A stretch of 64,000 bases of DNA from positions 310,001-374,000 of the forward strand of contig NZ_CAKMMG010000002.1 in assembly GCF_927798115.1 (NCBI RefSeq), in the 5' to 3' direction. Position 1 is the stretch's first letter. Each line of letters starts with the position of its first letter. The DNA is from Paenibacillus auburnensis (GTDB taxonomy: Bacteria; Bacillota; Bacilli; Paenibacillales; Paenibacillaceae). Shown here in pieces: positions 34,118 through 42,077 of the stretch. A program made the translations under genes and the position numbers. A model generated the notes under the pieces. That model saw only the letters and a program-made list of their open reading frames with translations. It was not told where the DNA came from and did not search any database.

Positions 34118-35206
34118 TTATTGTTTAGGCCACTGATCCTTAGGCACATTTTTGTATACTTCCTCAAGCGTATGGAAGCCGTCCTTAATCAGCACGTCCA
34201 AATTGTCCTTGTTGACTGCAATCGGATCCAGAAGTATGGATGGAACATCAATTTTACCGTTGTTAACTGATTTTTCTGTCGAAATACTCTCGCCTTTAGC
34301 AGCTGCAACCGCCATTTCAGCAGCCTTAGTCGCGATGGCGTTGATCGGCTTATACACGGTCATCAGCTGTGTGCCTTCAGCAATACGCTGCACAGCGGCA
34401 AGGTCGGCGTCCTGCCCGGAGACCGGGATTTTTCCGGCCATTCCCTGAGCGGTCAGCGCTTGGATCGATCCTCCGGCCGTCCCGTCATTCGCGGCAACAA
34501 CGCCTTGAATGTCGTTATTGTTCGCAGTCAGCGCATTTTCCATATTTTTCAGGGCTTCTTCCGGCTTCCAGTCCTTGGAGAACTGGTCATAAACGATTTT
34601 AATATCGCCCTTTTCTTCCAGCGGCTTCAGAATATTCATGGCACCTTCTTTGAACATGTGGGCATTATTGTCGGTATCCGCCCCCCCGATATAGACTATA
34701 TTTCCTTTTGGCGCCTGGTCGATCACAGCCTGAGCCTGAAATTCTCCGACACGCACATTATCAAAAGAAATATAGTAGTCAACTTCGGAATTATTGATCA
34801 AGCGGTCATAAGCGATCACCTTTATGCCTTCTTTATGGGCCTTTTCCACAATGGGAGCCGTAGCTTCGGCGTTGTGGGCTATGACCACAAGCACATCCAC
34901 GCCTTGAGAAATCAGCTGTTCAGCTTGGCTTAATTGGGTCGCATCATCTCCGTTGGCAGCCAGCACTTTCACTTCTCCGCCGAGCTCCTCAACTTTCTTG
35001 GTGAAAATATCCCGGTCCTTCTGCCAGCGTTCTTCTTTCAGCGTATCCATCGACATGCCGATGACAATCTTATCCCCGTCCTTCGCCCCGGCTGGTTTCT
35101 CCGCTTCCTGATTATCTCCGTTTGAGACCAATCCGCAGCCTGACAAGGTAGCTGCCAGTACGATAGCAGTCAATCCTGCTGAAATTACTCTTCCGTATTT
35201 CCCCAC
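34118..35206 (-). CDS. xylF: D-xylose-binding lipoprotein XylF
   Basis: A 362-residue substrate-binding lipoprotein (lipobox LSGC, Cys24). The mature part matches E. coli XylF closely over its length: SMDTLKEERWQKDRDIF, AYDRLINNSEVDYYISFDN, then ENALTANNN and VSGQDADLAAVQRIAEGTQ, with KDGFHTLEE at the end. It therefore probably binds D-xylose for XylGH. A cre-like box lies 35 bases upstream and a hairpin follows the gene. It has its own promoter downstream of the YesN-type gene's terminator. GGGGCG lies upstream of the ATG; the start is supported by the signal peptide. Confidence 0.93.
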   Translation of the reverse strand: MGKYGRVISAGLTAIVLAATLSGCGLVSNGDNQEAEKPAGAKDGDKIVIGMSMDTLKEERWQKDRDIFTKKVEELGGEVKVLAANGDDATQLSQAEQLISQGVDVLVVIAHNAEATAPIVEKAHKEGIKVIAYDRLINNSEVDYYISFDNVRVGEFQAQAVIDQAPKGNIVYIGGADTDNNAHMFKEGAMNILKPLEEKGDIKIVYDQFSKDWKPEEALKNMENALTANNNDIQGVVAANDGTAGGSIQALTAQGMAGKIPVSGQDADLAAVQRIAEGTQLMTVYKPINAIATKAAEMAVAAAKGESISTEKSVNNGKIDVPSILLDPIAVNKDNLDVLIKDGFHTLEEVYKNVPKDQWPKQ

Positions 35207-35240
35207 TTATTCTTCGCCCCTTTTCCTGACTCAACTTTTT

Positions 35241-35254
35241 TGTTTGCGCTTACA
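35241..35254 (-). promoter_or_regulatory. Candidate CcpA (cre) site upstream of xylF
   Basis: Read on the minus strand the site is TGTAAGCGCAAACA, differing at one position from the cre consensus TGWAANCGNTNWCA. It lies just downstream of a TACTAT -10-like box (35261-35266), where CcpA would act as a roadblock. Confidence 0.65.
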
Positions 35255-35260
35255 AATAAA

Positions 35261-35266
35261 ATAGTA
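35261..35266 (-). promoter_or_regulatory. Probable -10 element of xylF
   Basis: TACTAT on the minus strand, 55 bases before the xylF ATG. The expected -35 position reads GCATCCG-like sequence, far from TTGACA, which suggests activator dependence. CTTCCG (GGAAG on the minus strand) recurs at 35314 and 35354, 40 bases apart, and could be a regulator site. Confidence 0.4.
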
Positions 35267-35394
35267 GCATGGATTTTCCGGAGCGGATGCACCTATTCCC
35301 AGCATTTTTTTACCTTCCGCCTGCATTCCGTTATCCTTAGCTGTAATGAATTTCTTCCGGCCTCTTTTCATAGGAAAAAGCGGGGATACAGCAC

Positions 35395-35426
35395 AAAAAA
35401 GTCCTCGCTGTGTTAGCAAGGACTTT
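35395..35426 (-). terminator. Terminator after the YesN-type regulator gene
   Basis: On the minus strand AAAGTCCTTGCT pairs with AGCGAGGACTTT around a five-base loop, followed by TTT. It overlaps the last codons of the regulator gene and isolates the regulator operon from xylF. Confidence 0.85.
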
Positions 35427-36993
35427 GCTTCCCGTACTGCTGCCTGAATTCGCTTGGTGTAATGCCGACTGCTTTTTTAAACACACGGCTGAAATAATTC
35501 GGGTCCTTATACCCTACCTCATAGCAGATTCCCTTGAGGCTCAGTTCCTCCCCGGCTATCAGCCGCTTCGCCTCATTAATCCTGAGCCGTGTCAGATAGT
35601 CGATAAAGGTTTCACCGGCTTGCTGCCTGAACAATTTGCTGAAATAATGCGGGCTCAGATTCACATACTCGGCCGCCTGCTCCATCGAAATGTCCTCTTT
35701 ATAATTCTGGTTGATATAGAGCAGGGCCCGCTGGTGCACATGGGAACGGCTGGACTCCCGCTCTTCATTCAAGCTGTCGATCAGCATTTCCAGCCAATGC
35801 TCTGCCCCTTGCTTCAGGGACTGGGAATCCTCCACAGTGTTCAAATCGGCAATGATCCCCGCTCCAGCCTTGGATTGAACCGCCCTCGCCAGGAACAGCA
35901 GCAGACCGATAATCTCCCCCCGCAACGTTGAAAAAGATTGCTCCACCGCCTCTCCGAAGGTTGTATACAGCCTGACAAAGCGCTCAATAGCCTCCTGCTT
36001 GTCCCGCCGCAGCAGAGCCTCAATCAACTTATTCTCCTCGTCCAAAGATATGGCGGTCTGGCCCGAGCTTTGGGTGATATCATCATAATGCCGCACACTG
36101 AAAAGGTCATTGTTGTCGGCACAGACACGTACCGCCTCCCGGTAGGAACGGCTGAGTCCGTCCCAGCCTTCCCTGATCGAGCCGATGCCGACATTTAACG
36201 GCAGTCCAAAACGCTGCTCAGCGAGGCTTCGGAGCCGTTCACCCCAATCGAGGGAAAGCACCCTCTGAGAGTATCCGGTCCTACCCGGCGGCAAGGGAAT
36301 AAACAAAGCCATCTGATATCCGATTAAAGGACCGGCAAGACAGCCCAGACCAGACTTCACCAGCTGTTTAACCGCCTCATAGATTTCACGCTTCACCAGC
36401 TGGAAATCCGTCCATTCTCCACTCGCCTGCCGGGGAAACGACAGTACCATAGCATAGCCCTTGCTCCATTGCAGGTTCAGAAGTCCGGCCAGCTGTTCCA
36501 GCTCAATCTCCTGCACATATTCCAGCATTAGCATAAGAGTCAGCTCATTTTCAGCCAACGGCAGCAGATGGGCAAGCCTTTCCTGCTGCTCAAGCTGCTC
36601 ATGCCTGCGGCGCTTCTCCTCCTGAATCTCGGTAATCAGCTGCTTCAGCACATCAGCCACTTCCTCGCGTCTGGCAGGCTTCAGCAAATAATCCTTTACT
36701 CCCAGCAGCAGCCCTTCCTTGGCATAGGAGAAATAATCATGGGCGGTAATCATCACAATTTTGGCTGAAGGGAGCTTGTGGAGTATTTGCCGCACCGCCT
36801 CTAATCCCTGTATACCCGGCATTTTAATATCCATGAAGACAATATCCGGCCGGTGTTCCTCCGCAAGCTGTATCGCTTTCCGCCCGTTCTCTGCATGCAG
36901 AAACTCAAAGGTATCGGGAAAAAGGTGCCTAATCATCAGCTCCAGCCCTTCCCGTTCCAGCGCCTCATCATCGGCTATCAGCAAACTGTACAT
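35413..36993 (-). CDS. YesN-type response regulator (receiver plus AraC HTH), xylose three-component system
   Basis: A 526-residue regulator: receiver domain (residues 1-125) with IADDEALEREGLE, the phospho-acceptor in VFMDIKMPGIQG and a Lys in LLKPARREEV. A long middle part follows. The C-terminal AraC domain has two helix-turn-helix units (YINQNYKEDISMEQAAEYVNLS, then EVGYKDPNYFSRVFKKAVG). ATG at 36993 with AAAGGAG upstream; the frame extending to 37041 has no ribosome site. It lies 29 bases after the kinase gene and beside xylFGH. By analogy with the XylFII-LytS-YesN system it should activate xylFGH in the presence of xylose. Confidence 0.92.
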   Translation of the reverse strand: MYSLLIADDEALEREGLELMIRHLFPDTFEFLHAENGRKAIQLAEEHRPDIVFMDIKMPGIQGLEAVRQILHKLPSAKIVMITAHDYFSYAKEGLLLGVKDYLLKPARREEVADVLKQLITEIQEEKRRRHEQLEQQERLAHLLPLAENELTLMLMLEYVQEIELEQLAGLLNLQWSKGYAMVLSFPRQASGEWTDFQLVKREIYEAVKQLVKSGLGCLAGPLIGYQMALFIPLPPGRTGYSQRVLSLDWGERLRSLAEQRFGLPLNVGIGSIREGWDGLSRSYREAVRVCADNNDLFSVRHYDDITQSSGQTAISLDEENKLIEALLRRDKQEAIERFVRLYTTFGEAVEQSFSTLRGEIIGLLLFLARAVQSKAGAGIIADLNTVEDSQSLKQGAEHWLEMLIDSLNEERESSRSHVHQRALLYINQNYKEDISMEQAAEYVNLSPHYFSKLFRQQAGETFIDYLTRLRINEAKRLIAGEELSLKGICYEVGYKDPNYFSRVFKKAVGITPSEFRQQYGKQSPC

Positions 36994-37022
36994 GGTTAGT
37001 CTCCTTTCGTCATTCCTAAGTC

Positions 37023-38456
37023 TTAAGCCGATGGCCGGCAAGGCAGCCTGAACAGTACAGCTGTCCCAACTCCTTCGCTGCTGTCGATCTCAATCTGCTG
37101 TTCCCCGTCAAAAAATAAATGAAGCCGTTTAAACACATTATGTGTACCAAGCCCGGTAGACTGCCCCTTTCCGCTGAAACGCGGTGCCTCCTCCCGGATC
37201 GAACCCATCAGCCTTGCCACAGTCTCAGGGTTCATGCCTGCACCATTGTCGCTGATCCCTATTTCCATGAGTCCGCTGTCATATCGGATCGACAACGACA
37301 GTACAGCCCCTTCCTCCATTTCCTCCAGTCCGTGCACAAAGGCATTCTCGAAAATCGGCTGCAGGGTCAGACAGGGAATCATTCCGCCTAATGCCTGTTC
37401 GTCAATATCCATCACAAAGGTAATCCGGTCACGGAAACGCGCCTTCTGAATATTGATATATTCCGTCACATGCTCCACTTCCTCACGCAGAGGTACCGCC
37501 TGGTCCAACTTCTGAAGGTTATACCGGAGCAGACGTGATACGGATACGGTCAGATCACTTGTTTTCGCCGCTCCTTCCAGATACGCGAGCTTGGCGATAG
37601 AATTCAGCGTATTGAACAAAAAATGAGGATTGATCTGGCTCTGCAGCATTTTCAGTTCCAGCTCCTTGACCAGGCGGTCCTTCTCCACGCTCTTGATATT
37701 CTCCTCCATCAGCTGCTGGATATTATCGATCATTCCATTAAAGGCCCGGCAAAGAATACTGATCTCATCGTTGTTGATACTCTCCGGCGCCTTGGTGTCC
37801 ATCCGGCCCTTCGAGATCTGCTTGGCCGTTGCCACCAGGCGGCGGATCGGTCCCGTAATACTGCTGGACAGCCAGATGGCCATAGATATGCTAAGCACCG
37901 CTGCCGTAATCACCAACAGAATCCCCAGCTGGTTCAGCTTGCCCGTCGTGGACATGATCTCCTCATAAATCGGCTTATACTGCTCCAGTTCCAGGTCAAC
38001 CAGTTCCTGCGCTTCCTCACGGATGAACCCTTCCGTCTGCTCCGCCTCAATATAAGCACCGGCCAGCGTTTTGGAGTCCTGATCGTCTATCTCGTCAATC
38101 ATCTGCCCGGCCTGCTCCAGAAAGGTATCAATGATGTGGCGGTAATTCATCAGCGGGAGTTCGCTCCCCCCGATCGTCTCTACCCCGTCAAGCTTCTTCC
38201 GCAGCTCCTGTACAGCACTCAAATGCTTGTCTACTTCTGGATAGCTGTCAGCATCCACCTGCATGATGAAGCGGTTCAAGGAACGCATATTCTCCCCGAC
38301 CTCTGAGGACACTTCCTTATACAATAAAATCCGGTTTATCATCAGGTGATAGCTTTCCTGGACATTTTTCCCGCTCTCAAACAAGACAAAGGAAACAGAG
38401 CTCATTAGCAGTACAAGCAGGGGAATGCAAATCAGCAGCTTTCTCCGGATACTCAC
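37023..38456 (-). CDS. YesM/LytS-type sensor histidine kinase, xylose three-component system
   Basis: A 477-residue membrane kinase. TM1 is about 7-29, an extracellular helical sensor about 30-170, TM2 about 174-197 and HAMP about 198-250. The His_kinase domain has QINPHFLFNTLNSIAKL, with the phospho-acceptor His. The C-terminal HATPase has ISDNGAGMNP and GTGLGTHNVFKRL-like GLGTHNVFKRL. It starts at a GTG overlapping the stop of the upstream sugar-binding sensor (GTGA at 38453), which supports direct partnership. It presumably receives ligand status from that sensor and phosphorylates the YesN-type regulator. Confidence 0.92.
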   Translation of the reverse strand: MSIRRKLLICIPLLVLLMSSVSFVLFESGKNVQESYHLMINRILLYKEVSSEVGENMRSLNRFIMQVDADSYPEVDKHLSAVQELRKKLDGVETIGGSELPLMNYRHIIDTFLEQAGQMIDEIDDQDSKTLAGAYIEAEQTEGFIREEAQELVDLELEQYKPIYEEIMSTTGKLNQLGILLVITAAVLSISMAIWLSSSITGPIRRLVATAKQISKGRMDTKAPESINNDEISILCRAFNGMIDNIQQLMEENIKSVEKDRLVKELELKMLQSQINPHFLFNTLNSIAKLAYLEGAAKTSDLTVSVSRLLRYNLQKLDQAVPLREEVEHVTEYINIQKARFRDRITFVMDIDEQALGGMIPCLTLQPIFENAFVHGLEEMEEGAVLSLSIRYDSGLMEIGISDNGAGMNPETVARLMGSIREEAPRFSGKGQSTGLGTHNVFKRLHLFFDGEQQIEIDSSEGVGTAVLFRLPCRPSA

Positions 38457-39436
38457 AGGCTCTCCCCCTCCTGAACATTACTTCTGTCCAGCACCTTAAC
38501 CTCGGTGAAATATTCAGACTGCAGCGTGCGCCCCTGGAAATGCTCATTTAGCAGCTTTACAGCTAATTCTCCCATCAAAAATGGCTGCTGCGCCACGGTA
38601 GCCTTGATGTCTCCTCTACTGATAGCGGCGAGTGTATCCGCCTGATTGTCAAAGCCTATGATCGTCATAGGCTCCCGCTTCAGTCTTTTGGAGACTTGAA
38701 GAATCCCCAGCGCATCCGTTGAACTCGTGCCGACCATCACATCGATTTCCGGGTGCAGCTGCAGCATCTCGGCCGCCTGCTGGATCGCCTCCATATGGGA
38801 TATATTAGAGCTCCGGACATCCACTATCTCCAGACCGCTGTACTTCTTAACTACATGGCTTAAGCCGTTCAGACGCTGCAGCTGATTTTTGGCCAGATCG
38901 CTGCCAATAATCACCCCGATTTTCCCTTTGCCTCCGCTTGCCTTGACAACCATTCGTCCCAGTATCTCACCTGCTGCCGCATTGTCGGTTCCCACATATG
39001 CCAGGCGCTTGCTGGCAGGAGCATCGGTATCTATTGTGATCACCGGGATGCCGCGGTTCACGGCTTTATCGATCACTGGCGTGAATTTCTCATCATTCAG
39101 TCCTTGTACAATAATCGCATCCACCTGCGCTGCAATGGCTTTTTCCAGCAGGCTGATCTGCTCCTCCATGTTATTGCGGACCGGACCGGTGAACTCAATA
39201 TCTATCCCGTATGTCTCTGCGGCTTCTTTGGCACCCTTCTCGACCATCTCCCAATAGGGGTGATACCGTTCCTGTTCAATCAATACGATATGATAGCCGG
39301 GATTCACATCACCGGGTTGCCCGCTAAGCTCCCTGACAATACTCCCCATGCGGGAGGAATGGCCTGCGAAACCGATAAAAAAATATGCCAGCAGCAGGAA
39401 TAGAGCAATGACAACACCAAGCCATTTCTTATCCAT
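38453..39436 (-). CDS. Membrane-anchored sugar-binding sensor (XylFII-like)
   Basis: A 327-residue protein with one N-terminal membrane span (residues about 5-24) and no lipobox. A periplasmic-binding-protein type I domain follows: HIVLIEQERYHPYWEMVEKGAKEAA, then AIIVQGLNDEKFTPVIDKAVNRGIPVITIDTD. GTSSTDALGILQ and IIGFDNQADTLAAISRG lie near the C-terminus. It lies directly upstream of, and overlaps, the kinase gene. In Clostridium beijerinckii, XylFII with LytS and YesN senses xylose and activates xylFGH; this locus has the same three parts beside xylFGH. Ligand identity is inferred from context. GAGGTGA precedes the ATG. Confidence 0.88.
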   Translation of the reverse strand: MDKKWLGVVIALFLLLAYFFIGFAGHSSRMGSIVRELSGQPGDVNPGYHIVLIEQERYHPYWEMVEKGAKEAAETYGIDIEFTGPVRNNMEEQISLLEKAIAAQVDAIIVQGLNDEKFTPVIDKAVNRGIPVITIDTDAPASKRLAYVGTDNAAAGEILGRMVVKASGGKGKIGVIIGSDLAKNQLQRLNGLSHVVKKYSGLEIVDVRSSNISHMEAIQQAAEMLQLHPEIDVMVGTSSTDALGILQVSKRLKREPMTIIGFDNQADTLAAISRGDIKATVAQQPFLMGELAVKLLNEHFQGRTLQSEYFTEVKVLDRSNVQEGESL

Positions 39437-39456
39437 TGTTATTCACCTCATTCAAC

Positions 39457-39485
39457 ATCCTAACAAGGGTTGAAAACGGTTGCAA
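39457..39485 (-). promoter_or_regulatory. Promoter of the xylFII-like operon with overlapping cre
   Basis: Minus-strand TTGCAA (39480-39485), 17 bases, TAGGAT (39457-39462). The cre-like palindrome TGAAAACGGTTGCA occupies 39471-39484 and so covers the -35 and part of the spacer, placing CcpA in a position to block the polymerase. Confidence 0.7.
39471..39484. promoter_or_regulatory. Candidate CcpA (cre) site in the xylFII promoter
   Basis: TGAAAACGGTTGCA matches the cre consensus TGWAANCGNTNWCA at all but one position. Glucose would repress both the sensor operon and, through the box at 35241, xylFGH. Confidence 0.75.
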
Positions 39486-39505
39486 TAATAATTTATCCTT
39501 ACATC

Positions 39506-39543
39506 AAAAACGGATGCCGCCCCTAGAGGGTAGCACCCGTTTC
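39506..39543 (-). terminator. Terminator of zapA
   Basis: On the minus strand AAACGGGTGC pairs with GCATCCGTTT, with inner CCCTCTAGGG pairing, followed by TTTTT. It lies 18 bases after the zapA stop. Confidence 0.85.
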
Positions 39544-39560
39544 TGTACTGCATCCGCCAT

Positions 39561-41879
39561 TCAACTATCCTGTTCGATCAGTTGAATCCATTCATTATAT
39601 TCACTCTGGAGCTTGGCATATTCCGCCTGAAGATTGCGATGTTCCTGAGCCAGCTTATCCAGCTCGCCCTGGCGCAGCTCGAATTGGGCCTGTATCAGAC
39701 GCAGCTGGCCCTGAGCCAGCTCGTAGTTTTCCCCGATCTCGCCAAGCTGCTGCTGCACTTCGCTGTGCGCCCGGTTTGCAGACTCAGCCTGCGCCTCTGC
39801 TTCTCCGGCTTCCTGCTGCCAGATTTCAATCTCCTCGCGCAGAGCAGCCTCCGTCTCGTTCCACTGAGCCTCACGCTGCTGCAGCTCGTCGTACCGGTGC
39901 TTCCAGGATGCCTCGACCTCGCGCGCTTCCCGGATCGCTTCCCGTTGCTCTTCCGCTGTAGCCGCAGCTTCACGGGCAGCTTCGTACAGCTCTTCAAGAC
40001 GCCGCGCCGCCTCCTCGCCTTCAGCCTCCAGCAATCCGTAACGTTCCTGCAGCTGTTCACTCTCCTGCAGAAGCTCATCATATTGTGCGATCAAGTCCTC
40101 GTACCGGCCGCGCAGGGCAGCCAGCTCCTTCCGGGCCTCCGCCGACTCTTCACGCTGTGCAGCGCATTCCAGCTCAGCTTCTGCACGCAGGGAAGCTTCG
40201 CGGTCCAGCTGCTGCACCATGCCATCCGCCTGCCCGCGCAGGGTTTCGATCTCGCGCTGCAGCGAAGAAGATTTCTCTTCTGCTTCCAGCAGATTCATTT
40301 CCAGTTCGCTGATATCTTCCATATGCTTGTCCGCAAGCTCCTGCCAGTTACGGGCTTCTTCTTCCTTGCGGGTAAGCTCATCCTGAACACGGCTCAAACC
40401 GGATCTCGCTTCATCAAGTCCTCCGCGCAGGGCGGAAGCTTCCGCCTGGGACTGCTCCAGACGTTGACGCAGCTCCTCCAGCTCTTCCTGTAGCAGCGTT
40501 CCAAGTTCGGTAGCCGTCTGTAGCTCGGCTTGCAGCTGGCTGACTAGCTCTTCCTTGTCCTGCACCAGCATGCGGAGCTCGGCCGTCTCGCTTAGAGTCA
40601 GCTCGTAGCGCTGACGCAGCTCTTCCAGCTCGCCGCTCAGCAGCTCACTCAGCTCATTAGCCGCGTTCAGCTCTTCCCCGGTGAGGCTCAGCCGTTCAGA
40701 TGATTCCTGCAGTGCATCTCTAAGGCCGGCGGCATCGCTCTGTGCCTCATCGTAACGCTGGCGGAGTTCTTCCAGCTGCTCATTCAAAAGCGTCCCCTGC
40801 TCGCCGGCAGCACGCAGTTCCTCTGTAAGCTGCTCCTCACGGCCCAGCACAGCTTCATACTGCGACAGAAGCGTCAGCCGGGCATCGCGCTCACCCTTAA
40901 GGCCAGCTTCGGCCGCACGCAGCCGCGACTGCAGCTGCCCTGTACCGCCGCGCAGCTCGGCAAGCTGCTTCTCCAGTTCCTGGAGCTGCTGCTTATGCCG
41001 GTGCTCCTGCGTGCCCTGGGACTGCCGGAGCTCCTTGGTCTTGGCCTGCTCCTTCTGCAGCGCTTCCCGTTCTGCGCTTAACTCTTTATCAAGCGCTGCC
41101 TTCGTCTCTGCAAGCTCCTTGCTGAGTGAGGTCCGGATCTCTACCACTTCGTTTCCGAGTGTTTCCCGGGTCTGCGCCAGTTCCTGCTCAAGCTGGGATA
41201 ACGTTTCCGCTTTCTCCCGGAGCAGCGATTCGCGGAGATTCTCCACCTCCTGCGCATGTGCAGCCTTCAGTTCCTCCAGCTGCTGCAGACGGGCCGCTTC
41301 AAGCGCTGCCAGCTCCTGCCTGTGGCTTTCACGGCCTGAAGCCTGCTCCTGCTCATAGGTAGCCCGGAGTGCCTGCAGTTCCGTCTCGCGGGCCTGCAGC
41401 TCTTCAGCAAGCTTCTCCCGCGCAGCAGCAGCTGCCTGCTCCGCTTCCTCCAGTTGGGCGGCGTGAGCTTTGCGCTCCTGCTCCTGAATGTCCAAATGAC
41501 GCTTGCGTTCCTCTTCGGCCTGAGCCAGCAGCCTTGCAGCTTCTGCTTTGGCCGATTCGCTTAGCCGTTCATATTCTTCCTGCCGTTCACGCTGCACTTC
41601 AAGCAGGCGTGATACCTCCACGCGCAATTCTGTGCGCTCGCCGGTCAGCATATTTAACTCGTTCTTAAAATTTTGAACCTGAATAGCCTGCTCCGCCATA
41701 TGTACGGCTGCAAGCACCGCAATCCGCGGTGTATCCAGTCTGGAATGAGATTTTGAAATGGCATGCATATGCTCGTCCACATAACGGGCAACTTGCTTCA
41801 TATATTCAGTGCTGCTTCCGACTAATTTATAGGAAGTTCCATATATCTCCACGGCGACACGGGTCCGGTCCATAGCCAC
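39561..41879 (-). CDS. zapA: ZapA fused to a very long coiled coil, 772 aa
   Basis: Residues 1-about 85 are ZapA, the FtsZ-ring stabiliser: RVAVEIYGTSYKLVGSS, then YMKQVARYVDEHMHAIS and IAVLAAVHMAEQAIQVQ. ZapA alone is usually 85-110 residues. Here about 690 more residues follow, almost all Glu, Gln, Leu, Ala and Arg in heptad patterns (for example LEELRQRYELTLSETAELR) with partial internal repetition. This is a coiled coil that could span on the order of 100 nm if straight. No TM segment. The GTG at 41879 has AAGGAGG eight bases upstream. It lies after pheT as in B. subtilis, but has its own promoter (41933-41962). One uninterrupted frame. Confidence 0.9.
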   Translation of the reverse strand: MAMDRTRVAVEIYGTSYKLVGSSTEYMKQVARYVDEHMHAISKSHSRLDTPRIAVLAAVHMAEQAIQVQNFKNELNMLTGERTELRVEVSRLLEVQRERQEEYERLSESAKAEAARLLAQAEEERKRHLDIQEQERKAHAAQLEEAEQAAAAAREKLAEELQARETELQALRATYEQEQASGRESHRQELAALEAARLQQLEELKAAHAQEVENLRESLLREKAETLSQLEQELAQTRETLGNEVVEIRTSLSKELAETKAALDKELSAEREALQKEQAKTKELRQSQGTQEHRHKQQLQELEKQLAELRGGTGQLQSRLRAAEAGLKGERDARLTLLSQYEAVLGREEQLTEELRAAGEQGTLLNEQLEELRQRYDEAQSDAAGLRDALQESSERLSLTGEELNAANELSELLSGELEELRQRYELTLSETAELRMLVQDKEELVSQLQAELQTATELGTLLQEELEELRQRLEQSQAEASALRGGLDEARSGLSRVQDELTRKEEEARNWQELADKHMEDISELEMNLLEAEEKSSSLQREIETLRGQADGMVQQLDREASLRAEAELECAAQREESAEARKELAALRGRYEDLIAQYDELLQESEQLQERYGLLEAEGEEAARRLEELYEAAREAAATAEEQREAIREAREVEASWKHRYDELQQREAQWNETEAALREEIEIWQQEAGEAEAQAESANRAHSEVQQQLGEIGENYELAQGQLRLIQAQFELRQGELDKLAQEHRNLQAEYAKLQSEYNEWIQLIEQDS

Positions 41880-41932
41880 AGTTGTGCCCTCCTTTGTATG
41901 TGTGCGGATTCTAAGCTGTTTGCTCTGCTTCT

Positions 41933-41962
41933 ATTGTAGCGTGATTCCTGAACATTTGGCAA
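41933..41962 (-). promoter_or_regulatory. zapA promoter
   Basis: Minus-strand TTGCCA (41957-41962), 18-base spacer, TACAAT (41933-41938). It lies between the pheT terminator (42017-42066) and the zapA start, so zapA is transcribed on its own. Confidence 0.75.
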
Positions 41963-42016
41963 AACAAACGACATCATTCTATCGATTCAACCGGAAACCC
42001 CGCACTTTTCTCCAAA

Positions 42017-42066
42017 AGAAAAGCCGCAGCGAATCTCGGTTTCTAAATGGATTCGCTGCGGCTTTG
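42017..42066 (-). terminator. Terminator of the pheST operon
   Basis: On the minus strand AAAGCCGCAGCGAATC pairs exactly with GATTCGCTGCGGCTTT around a loop of about 16 bases; T-rich sequence TTTTCTTTTG follows. It lies 12 bases after the pheT stop. Confidence 0.9.
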
Positions 42067-42077
42067 CACAATTCCTG

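Noticed and set aside
37623..38306. Plus-strand 227-residue frame
   Set aside because: Antisense of the sensor kinase gene; no ribosome site.
39582..40493. Plus-strand 303-residue Leu-rich frame
   Set aside because: Antisense shadow of the ZapA coiled coil; Glu/Gln codons on one strand give Leu on the other.
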